A model generated the notes under the pieces. That model did not search any database, had not been told where the DNA came from, and worked only from the letters and a program-made list of their open reading frames with translations. Shown piece after piece: positions 6,006 through 12,668 of a stretch of DNA of 34,102 nucleotides (its first letter is position 1; each line of letters begins with the position of its first letter). Source of the stretch: Bacteroidota bacterium (GTDB taxonomy: Bacteria > Bacteroidota > Bacteroidia > Chitinophagales > Saprospiraceae); contig DROJ01000358.1 of NCBI GenBank assembly GCA_011321935.1, forward strand, positions 1 through 34,102. Direction: 5' to 3'. The position numbers were made by a program, and so were the translations under genes.

Positions 6006-8669
6006 TTGTCCAAACCTAGCACATCTTGGCTATTAAAAATGGCCTGGCGCGACAGCCGCCGCAACCGCGGCCGCTTGCTGCTTTTTATTGCTTCCATTGT
6101 TGTCGGCATTGCCGCTTTGGTGGCCATCAATTCGTTCAGCGAAAACCTGCAAAAAGACATCGGCAAGGAGGCCAAGAGCCTGCTCGGCGCCGACCTCGTG
6201 GTGCAGGGCAACCAACCTGCACCCGACAGCCTGCGCGAAGTGTTCGACCTGCTCGGGCCGCTCCGCCAATCGGAAACAGTGAGCCTCGTCTCGATGGTTT
6301 ATTTTCCAAAAAATGGCGGCACGAGGCTCTCGCAAGTGCGGGCGCAAGCAGGGGCTTATCCTTTTTTTGGAAAACTCGCCACCGAGCCAAAGGCCGCGGA
6401 GGAGTCCTTCCGGCAGGCCGCCTCTTTGCCGGAAGGCAAAATGCCGCCGCCGATAGCTTTGGTGGAGAAAACGCTGATGCTGCAATTTGGGCTGGAAGTA
6501 GGCGATACAGTAAAGGTGGGCAATGTCCCGTTTTTGATCGAGGGTCGGCTGAACGCTGCGCCGGGGCGTTCGGGCATCGCAGGGGCAGTGGCGCCGGTGG
6601 TTTACATCCCGAAGGCATACATGGAGCAGACCAAACTTGTCCAGCCGGGCAGTTTGGTTTTTTACCAATACCATTTTGAATTTCCTGAAAATACCAATAT
6701 AGAAGACGATGTGCTGACGCTGTTGAAACCTTCCGTCGAGGGCACTTCTTTTGAAACGGATACCGTTGCCGAACGGCAGCAAAACGTGAGCGAGGCATTT
6801 ACCAGCATGAATGTTTTTTTGAATTTGGTGGGTTTCATCGCCCTGCTTTTGGGCTGTATCGGCGTGGCGAGTTCGGTGCATATTTATATACGTGATAAAA
6901 TGTCGAGCATCGCCGTGCTGCGCTGTTTGGGGGTAAAAGGTTGGCAGGCATTTCAGATTTATTTGATTCAGGTGGTGGCACTCGGATTGGCGGGAGGTGT
7001 GCTTGGTGCGGCACTCGGCAGCTTTTTGCAAATCAGCCTTCCGGCGGTGCTGGGCGACTTTTTGCCCATCGCCGATGTCAGCGCAGATGTCTCTTGGCAG
7101 GCAATGGGGATGGGCGTTTTGACAGGTTTGAGCATCACTGTTTTGTTTGCTCTGCTGCCCCTGTTGGCCATCCGGAAAGTATCGCCGCTGCGCACTTTGC
7201 GCGCTTCTTACGAGGAAGACACGAGTGGCAGCGACCCGCTGAAATGGGCTGTTTATGCGCTCATTTTTTTGTTCATCACGGGCTTTACCCTTTTGCAGAC
7301 GAGGCGTTGGGACAGCATTTATTTTCCCTTTGCCATCGGCTTTGCATTCCTTGCGTTGGCGGGTGTGGCGAGGTTGATGACCTGGGCAGTGCGGAAGTAT
7401 TTTCCAAAAGATTGGAGCTTCGTTTGGCGGCAGGGCATCGCCAATATGTACCGCCCCAACAACCAAACGCTCATCCTCATCGTGACCATCGGGCTGGGCG
7501 CTGCGCTCATCTCCACTCTCTTTCTGGTGCAGGGGCTTTTATTAAAACAAGTGGAATATACGGGTTCGGGCGATGTGCCGAACATGATCGTTTTCGACAT
7601 TCAGCCGCCCCAAAAAGAAGGCGTCGCACAACTGGTCAAAGACAACGGCCTGCCCGTCCGCCAGCTCGTGCCCATCGTCACCATGCGGGTGGACAACATT
7701 GACGGCGTGACCTATGAAATGCACCTCCGCGACAGCGCCCTTGTCGCTTGGCGAGCAGAAACGGAGGCTGCAAAGGAGGAGGACAGAAAAGCCCAAAGGC
7801 CAGAAAAACCAAAAGGCGAAAAGGGCGAACGCCGCTTCCGCAGCGATTGGGTCTATGAGCGGGAGTACCGCTCCAGCTACCGCGATACCCTCATCGAAAC
7901 GGAAAAAATAACCGAGGGCGAGTGGCATGGCGAGGTGGGCGACGACGGCATTGTTTACGTTTCCCTCGCCGAAAGGATCGCCCATGCCATGAAGGCAAAA
8001 GTGGGCACAAAAATTACTTTCAACGTGCAAGGCGCATTGATAGAAACGGTGGTGGGAAGTATCCGCGACGTGGATTTCCGCCGGGTACAGACCAATTTTT
8101 TTGTGATCTTCCCAAAAGGCGTTTTGGAGCAGGCGCCGCAGATTTATGTTGTCGTTTCAAAAGTGGAATCGGAGGAGCAGTCGGCCAAATTCCAGCAGGC
8201 GCTCGTCGAGCAATATCCAAATGTTTCGGTCATTGACCTCACGCAGATTTTAAAATCGGTCGAATCTGTTTTGGATAAAATATCTTTTGTGATCCGTTTT
8301 ATGGCGCTGTTCAGCATCCTCACGGGGCTGGTGGTTTTGATCAGTTCGGTGGTGCTGAGCAAGTTCCAGCGCATTCAGGAATCGGTGCTGCTGCGTACCC
8401 TCGGCGCCAAGCGGCGGCAGATATTGCGCATCAATATGGTGGAGTATTTTTTCCTCGGTTCGTTGGCCACTTTGACGGGCATCGGGCTATCGGTCATCGG
8501 CAGTTGGGCATTGGCGAGGTGGTCCTTGGAGATTCCGTTCGAGCCGGATTTGTGGCCACCGCTTTTTGTGTTTTTGGGCATTACCGGCCTGACGATGCTG
8601 ATCGGTTTGCTCAATTCGCGGGAGGTGGTGAACAAGCCGCCCTTGGAGGTGCTGCGGAAGGAGGTTTGA
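6006..8669 (+). CDS. FtsX-like (YbbP/MacB-type) ABC transporter permease
   Basis: An 887-residue inner-membrane permease. After a conserved start region (KMAWRDSRRNRGRLLLF) there is a transmembrane helix (about residues 24-43) and a MacB-like periplasmic region. Next come a first FtsX three-helix block (about 265-395), two to three further helices (about 413-510) and a second periplasmic region. A second FtsX block (about 755-880) ends the protein with ...NKPPLEVLRKEV. Two FtsX blocks in one chain are typical of YbbP-type permeases, which work with a YbbA-like ATPase; no ATPase gene is adjacent here. Residues about 585-615 form a highly charged, probably disordered insert in the second periplasmic part. 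The start used is TTG 6006; ATG 6039 is the alternative, but it would cut into the conserved N-terminus. Confidence 0.9.
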   Translation: MSKPSTSWLLKMAWRDSRRNRGRLLLFIASIVVGIAALVAINSFSENLQKDIGKEAKSLLGADLVVQGNQPAPDSLREVFDLLGPLRQSETVSLVSMVYFPKNGGTRLSQVRAQAGAYPFFGKLATEPKAAEESFRQAASLPEGKMPPPIALVEKTLMLQFGLEVGDTVKVGNVPFLIEGRLNAAPGRSGIAGAVAPVVYIPKAYMEQTKLVQPGSLVFYQYHFEFPENTNIEDDVLTLLKPSVEGTSFETDTVAERQQNVSEAFTSMNVFLNLVGFIALLLGCIGVASSVHIYIRDKMSSIAVLRCLGVKGWQAFQIYLIQVVALGLAGGVLGAALGSFLQISLPAVLGDFLPIADVSADVSWQAMGMGVLTGLSITVLFALLPLLAIRKVSPLRTLRASYEEDTSGSDPLKWAVYALIFLFITGFTLLQTRRWDSIYFPFAIGFAFLALAGVARLMTWAVRKYFPKDWSFVWRQGIANMYRPNNQTLILIVTIGLGAALISTLFLVQGLLLKQVEYTGSGDVPNMIVFDIQPPQKEGVAQLVKDNGLPVRQLVPIVTMRVDNIDGVTYEMHLRDSALVAWRAETEAAKEEDRKAQRPEKPKGEKGERRFRSDWVYEREYRSSYRDTLIETEKITEGEWHGEVGDDGIVYVSLAERIAHAMKAKVGTKITFNVQGALIETVVGSIRDVDFRRVQTNFFVIFPKGVLEQAPQIYVVVSKVESEEQSAKFQQALVEQYPNVSVIDLTQILKSVESVLDKISFVIRFMALFSILTGLVVLISSVVLSKFQRIQESVLLRTLGAKRRQILRINMVEYFFLGSLATLTGIGLSVIGSWALARWSLEIPFEPDLWPPLFVFLGITGLTMLIGLLNSREVVNKPPLEVLRKEV

Positions 8670-8768
8670 AATGAAAATGAAAATTAAAATGAAAATTAAA
8701 AATTCCATCCGTTCTTTGAGCAAAGGAACGGATGGGGTTTTAATTTTCATTTTAATTTTCATTTTCAT
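8668..8768. terminator. terminator hairpin inside a larger palindrome
   Basis: CCATCCGTTC at 8705-8714 pairs with GAACGGATGG at 8726-8735, followed by GGTTTTAATTTT. Outside it, repeats of ATGAAAATTAAA on the left are complementary to TTTAATTTTCAT repeats on the right, extending the structure to about 100 bp. It lies directly after the permease stop codon, so it probably terminates that transcript. Confidence 0.65.
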
Positions 8769-8879
8769 TTTTATTTTTATTTTCTCGTCCTAATTCTGTT
8801 CATGAGATGGATAGTTGCCAATCGTTTTAAATATAATTCGGATATTTGGGAATTGTTTTTTTTTTATTAAATTCAAAAT

Positions 8880-9083
8880 ATGGAATACCCCCGTTTGGAC
8901 AGGACAAGATTTAAAATACAAAGTTTTCAAGAAGCAGATGACCAACATCAGTATTGGTTGACGAAGACTCCTGTGGAAAGATTGCAGGCCGCATATTATC
9001 TGATAAGTGTTGCTTGGGGTTTTGATATCAATAACCCGCCCCGTTTGGACAGGACAAAATTTTCGATGAGAAAACATGGCTGA
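8880..9083 (+). CDS. small partner protein upstream of a nucleotidyltransferase
   Basis: A 67-residue protein whose stop is two bases before the ATG of the nucleotidyltransferase. It has a central motif of the type YWLTKTPVERLQAAYYL (about residues 25-41), likely helical. The same short motif appears near both ends: PRLDRTRF at residues 4-11 and PRLDRTKF near 54-61. At the DNA level this is a 19-bp direct repeat (8889-8907 and 9039-9057). I recall small proteins with a similar W..K[ST]P.ERL core preceding nucleotidyltransferase genes in several phyla, without an assigned function. A role as antitoxin or regulator is only an inference from the arrangement. Confidence 0.7.
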   Translation: MEYPRLDRTRFKIQSFQEADDQHQYWLTKTPVERLQAAYYLISVAWGFDINNPPRLDRTKFSMRKHG

Positions 9084-9085
9084 TT

Positions 9086-9547
9086 ATGACGAATATATTC
9101 AATCCTGATTTTCAAGACTTCATCAAAGCATTCAATAATAATGATGTTGATTACATCTTATTGGGTGGCTATGCTGTGATTATTCATGGATATAACCGGA
9201 CAACAGGTGATATGGATGTATGGGTCAGAAAGAGCAGGGAAAATTATTTGAAAATCGTGGCGGCTTTTCGCGAGTTTGGAATGCCCATATTTGATATGAC
9301 GGAAGATAAATTTCTTAATAATCCATTTACGGATGTCTTTACCTTTGGCGTGCCACCTGTAAGTATTGATTTGATGACAGATGCAAAGGCTCTTGATTTT
9401 GAGGAAGCGTATAAAAAATCTGAATTACATGACCTCGATGGGTTAAGGGTGCGCGTTGTTCACGTTAACGATTTAATTTATTCAAAATCAATAATTGGTC
9501 GGTCAAAAGATTTGAACGATATAAAACACCTCAAAAAGAAAAATTAA
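9086..9547 (+). CDS. MNT-type nucleotidyltransferase (DUF6036-like)
   Basis: A 153-residue protein with the nucleotidyltransferase core: LLGGYAVIIHGYNRTTGDMDVWV at about residues 25-47 gives the GG turn and the metal-binding Asp pair (DMD, about 43 and 45). A third acidic position (SIDLMTD, near residue 93) follows. Such minimal folds transfer a nucleotide to a small molecule, tRNA or a partner protein; several act as toxins or antitoxins. The end (VNDLIYSKSIIGRSKDLNDIKHL) matches the substrate-domain helix typical of this group. It is translated just after the 67-residue protein and forms a two-gene cassette with it. The target is unknown. Confidence 0.87.
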   Translation: MTNIFNPDFQDFIKAFNNNDVDYILLGGYAVIIHGYNRTTGDMDVWVRKSRENYLKIVAAFREFGMPIFDMTEDKFLNNPFTDVFTFGVPPVSIDLMTDAKALDFEEAYKKSELHDLDGLRVRVVHVNDLIYSKSIIGRSKDLNDIKHLKKKN

Positions 9548-9580
9548 TCATCAGGGTCTTTTTATTTATTTAAGCCAATC

Positions 9581-10504
9581 ATGAAAAAAACAATACTAAA
9601 AATCTTCGCCGTTATTATATCCCTATTAATCCTCCTATTTATTTTAGGCTACCAATCCGATATTCCAATAAATGAATTAGAAGAAAAATACGCCAACGCC
9701 GAATCTGAATTTATTAAAATAGATGGCATGGACGTGCATTATAGGATAGAAGGGCAAGGCCGCCCGTTGGTACTCATCCACGGCACGGGCGCATCACTCC
9801 ATACTTGGGATAAATGGACGGAGCAATTAAAAGATTCTTTTGAAATAATAAGAATGGACCTGCCTGCTTTTGGCCTTACCGGCCCAAATAAAGATGGCGA
9901 TTATAGCATGGAATTTTATACCCGTTTTTTAAACCGATTTTTACAAAAAATAAATGTGGACAGCTTTTACCTCGCTGGCAATTCGCTCGGCGGAAGGATC
10001 GCTTGGAACTATGCCGCCGCCTATCCGCAACAAATAAAAAAACTGATTTTAATTGATGCCGCAGGTGCGCCGAATGACAAGGGACTGCCGCTCGTTTTTA
10101 AGCTGGCGCGAAACCCTGTTTCCGCTGTTTTGTTCCGTTATGTTTTGCCAAAATCTTTTATTGAAAAAAACATGAAAGAGGTATATTTTGATGATGCAAA
10201 AATAACCAGCGAAATAATAGACCGCTATCACAGCATGGCTTTGCGCCCCGGCAACCGCCAGGCGTTCATTGACCGGGCAAATATGGACTTTCCTGACCGC
10301 ACCGCTATATTATCGAAAATTATTTGTCCGACGCTTATTATGTGGGGCAGGCACGACGAATGGATACCTGTGGGAGACGCTGCTTTTTTTGATAAAAAAA
10401 TCCCAAATTCAAAAGTGGTAATTTATGAAAATGCAGGGCATGTACCGATGGAAGAAATAGGAACGGAAACGGCGGAGGATGCGAGGGCGTTTTTGGAAAA
10501 TTAA
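9581..10504 (+). CDS. membrane-anchored alpha/beta hydrolase
   Basis: A 307-residue protein with an N-terminal hydrophobic helix (residues about 4-23), followed by an alpha/beta-hydrolase fold. Oxyanion-hole motif: VLIHGTGASLHTW (about 64-76). Nucleophile elbow: AGNSLGGR with Ser135. The acid is probably Asp259 in WGRHDEWIP, and the base His287 in NAGHVPMEE, so the catalytic triad is complete. The substrate cannot be read; relatives cleave esters, C-C bonds or haloalkanes. The anchor places the active domain on the outer face of the inner membrane. It follows the nucleotidyltransferase cassette by 33 bases and could share its transcript. Confidence 0.92.
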   Translation: MKKTILKIFAVIISLLILLFILGYQSDIPINELEEKYANAESEFIKIDGMDVHYRIEGQGRPLVLIHGTGASLHTWDKWTEQLKDSFEIIRMDLPAFGLTGPNKDGDYSMEFYTRFLNRFLQKINVDSFYLAGNSLGGRIAWNYAAAYPQQIKKLILIDAAGAPNDKGLPLVFKLARNPVSAVLFRYVLPKSFIEKNMKEVYFDDAKITSEIIDRYHSMALRPGNRQAFIDRANMDFPDRTAILSKIICPTLIMWGRHDEWIPVGDAAFFDKKIPNSKVVIYENAGHVPMEEIGTETAEDARAFLEN

Positions 10505-10546
10505 GAAAAGCTATATTGGGCAGGTATTTTTAAAAATTATACAATT

Positions 10547-11404
10547 TCAATATCTGCATTTTGAATTGTCCATTTTTACAAAATACGACTTATAGTTTTT
10601 TGCTTTTTTGTCCATACACCCGCACAAGTCCAATAGCTCGATTTTCCTGAACTCGACGGGGTGGCTCTCGCTTTGCAAAGAGATATAGCCTTCGGTCAAA
10701 GGCTGTCCGTCTTTTTTTATTTTTTCGTTATAATTATGCACGACGCCCCCGCCATATTGGGGCTTTGTATATTCCATCACCACTTTGTTTTCCACGATAT
10801 GTTGCACCAAAGAATCGCCCAGTACCAGTACTTCCACCTCCACCCATTCCTCGCCGCGATATGTTTTTGAAGTCGAGTTGATGCAGTGTGTTGTAAACAA
10901 GGTGTCGGCCATATATACCTGCGTGCCCGGTGTGCACAGGTTGGCAGTCGGGCGCTCGCCTTCTTCCCTGCCGCCCAATAGTTGCACCTCTATACTGATC
11001 GGAAAATCCTGGTCTTTCAACATGCTTTCAGCGGATTGGGAATGCAGCATAATGCCACTGTTTTTAAATGCCCAGCCCTCGCCCCCGTTTGCTTGCTCCC
11101 CCACAAATCGGTATCCTGTTTTTAGCCGATAATAGGAATATTTGTTTTTATAGAAAATATGCCCGAAGCGGTTGTTGAAAATATCGTAGCCATCGTATTT
11201 CACTTTCATTTTCCCATCTTCCACATAAAATGTTTCGCCAAAATTATCATTCAGTTCATAACCAGCTATTTTAATGTCCCATCCACTCAAGTCTTTTCCA
11301 TTAAACAATTGAACCCATTCTTCTTTGCTTGGGTCGTTGTTTTTTTTATTGATGTTGCAATTAATAAACAATGCGGAAACGAGAATAAAAAAAAAGTTTT
11401 TCAT
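10547..11404 (-). CDS. DUF1080 lipoprotein (3-keto-disaccharide hydrolase-like)
   Basis: A 285-residue protein from ATG 11404. The signal peptide MKNFFFILVSALFINC has Cys16 as the probable lipidation site. The DUF1080 opening is clear (WVQLFNGKDLSGWDIK at about residues 29-44), and the family's concanavalin-like core follows (NSGIMLHSQ, SIEVQLLGG, WVEVEVLVLGD, EGYISLQSESHPVEFRKIEL). Family members act on glycosides or 3-keto-glycosides in the periplasm or at the surface. After the domain is a Cys-containing tail (CGCMDKKAKNYKSYF...CRY) that resembles tails seen in marine Bacteroidota. The frame also runs upstream to 11542 through a palindromic element, but the lipoprotein signal fixes the start at 11404. 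Confidence 0.87.
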   Translation of the reverse strand: MKNFFFILVSALFINCNINKKNNDPSKEEWVQLFNGKDLSGWDIKIAGYELNDNFGETFYVEDGKMKVKYDGYDIFNNRFGHIFYKNKYSYYRLKTGYRFVGEQANGGEGWAFKNSGIMLHSQSAESMLKDQDFPISIEVQLLGGREEGERPTANLCTPGTQVYMADTLFTTHCINSTSKTYRGEEWVEVEVLVLGDSLVQHIVENKVVMEYTKPQYGGGVVHNYNEKIKKDGQPLTEGYISLQSESHPVEFRKIELLDLCGCMDKKAKNYKSYFVKMDNSKCRY

Positions 11405-11418
11405 TTTGAACTGCTGTT

Positions 11419-11522
11419 TATACTGAACCATAATAGGTTTTGTGCATTTGCCCTCGCCAGCCCCCAGCCCCAGAAGGGGAGCCTCTGCCCTCAATGCACA
11501 AAACCTATTATGGTCGAGTTGA
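11419..11522. repeat. TA-flanked palindromic element, copy 2 (inverted core)
   Basis: Arms at 11419-11447 and 11494-11522 share ACCATAATAGGTTTTGTGCAT in inverted orientation; the outer few bases have diverged. The 46-base core is the reverse complement of the core at 4336-4381 with a few changes. It is 15 bases upstream of the DUF1080 start. In the direction of that gene the arm contains TAGGTTTTG, similar to but one base longer than the -7 consensus. Confidence 0.88.
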
Positions 11523-11567
11523 TGAAGCTGGAAAAAAGACATGCCAAGTTCTAAAAAAATGGCGTAC

Positions 11568-12185
11568 CTAAGGGGACATAATTTTACGGGCGATTCTCAG
11601 CACTATCACAAGTGCCAACAATATTATTATTGACCAGACCACCACCGGGTCGTATTCAAACCTTCCAAACAGCTTCTTTACATAAGTCCTGATAAATATA
11701 TACCATATCCAATACCCTCCCACCGTATGCAAGGTTGTCCATTGTTTTTTGGATAAATATTTTGAAAAATACGGGAAAGAGGTCAATAGCATCAATACTA
11801 CAAAAACATAAGCCAAGCCCCCGCCGAGCAATGAAATGGTTTTTGCCTTATTAAATACGGGATGGAAATTATACTGCAAAACAATAAGAAAACATAAATG
11901 CGCCAAATGCAAAACAGCAAACGAAACCCCGATGTATTTACGGTTCATGCGCAGCCACCAAGTAAAAACATTTTTACTGAAATAGTGCAACGAAGACGCC
12001 ATAAATGCAGCGCTGAAAAAAACAACCGCAACCCTCGCCGACATAGCAATGGCCCGCCGGGTGGTCTCTTCATTAAATTCGTTGAACAAAAACAACTGCC
12101 CAAAATACAGTGCCGATAATAAAATAACGGCTTGTACTATTTTCCATCCCCATAACCCTTTGGCTTGGTGTTTAGCATCTTGCAT
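11568..12185 (-). CDS. ferric reductase-like transmembrane protein
   Basis: A 205-residue integral membrane protein with six predicted helices (about residues 15-34, 46-69, 84-104, 115-137, 151-168 and 178-196). His67, His93, His96 and His153 lie in or near helices. The motif RKYIGVSFAVLHLAHL in helix 3 and WTTLHTVGGYWIW in helix 5 are as in the ferric-reductase-like/MsrQ (YedZ) family, where such histidines bind heme. A role in electron transfer across the inner membrane is likely; no MsrP partner is adjacent. It ends 26 bases from the palindrome-proximal region and is preceded by a long intergenic gap. Confidence 0.75.
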   Translation of the reverse strand: MQDAKHQAKGLWGWKIVQAVILLSALYFGQLFLFNEFNEETTRRAIAMSARVAVVFFSAAFMASSLHYFSKNVFTWWLRMNRKYIGVSFAVLHLAHLCFLIVLQYNFHPVFNKAKTISLLGGGLAYVFVVLMLLTSFPYFSKYLSKKQWTTLHTVGGYWIWYIFIRTYVKKLFGRFEYDPVVVWSIIILLALVIVLRIARKIMSP

Positions 12186-12327
12186 ATTGTATTGTTTTAA
12201 AATGGTGAAGGTAATTTTTTATTGCAAAATAATAAAACAGAAGATAATCAAAATATTATTTTTTTGTAAAAAGAGGAATACGTGTATCTTTTTAATCAGC
12301 CGAGGTAAATGCACAAAATGCTTACTT

Positions 12328-12421
12328 GACTCCGCTGTTTTTTGTTCCCGATTTTCGGGACAAGCTATCCGCTAAAGCGGATAGCTTGTCCCGAAAATCG
12401 GGAACAAAAAACAGCGGAGTC
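12328..12421. repeat. perfect 46-bp inverted repeat with a 2-base loop
   Basis: Positions 12328-12373 are exactly complementary to 12376-12421. The arms begin GACTCCGCTG and include CCCGATTTTCGGG, itself a small palindrome. Weaker inverted similarity continues outside (GGTAAATGCACAAAA at about 12304 and TTTTTGTGTACTTACC near 12450-12465), suggesting a larger element of about 165 bp. The rest of the intergenic region 12186-12668 holds only AT-rich DNA and the terminator at 12494-12537. Confidence 0.95.
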
Positions 12422-12493
12422 GAATGCCGATTGCGGAGGCAGGAATTTTTGTGTACTTACCCTGCCTTATTAAAATGATACGAATACGTTTTA

Positions 12494-12537
12494 AAATAAA
12501 AAAAGGCGCGCTTAGGATAAACCCAAGCGCACCTTTT
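12494..12537 (-). terminator. intrinsic terminator of the adhesin-porP-ompA operon
   Basis: On the minus strand, AAAGGTGCGCTTGGG pairs with CCTAAGCGCGCCTTT (one G-T or mismatch pair) and is followed by TTTTTTTATTTT. It lies about 135 bases after the stop codon of the OmpA-family gene, the last gene of the surface operon. Confidence 0.8.
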
Positions 12538-12668
12538 AATTAAAAATAAAAATAAAAAACACCGGCCGTCTCATGGTTCGGGAGCAGTCCTTTTTCAGAA
12601 AAACAATCCAACCTCAAGTCATACAACGGATGGTATTTTTCATTTTCATTTTCATTTTCACTTTCATT

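Noticed and set aside
6033-7466. 477-codon open frame on the minus strand inside the permease gene
   Set aside because: It lies wholly opposite a well-supported FtsX-type gene; its His/Gln/Arg-rich translation is a shadow of the coding strand.
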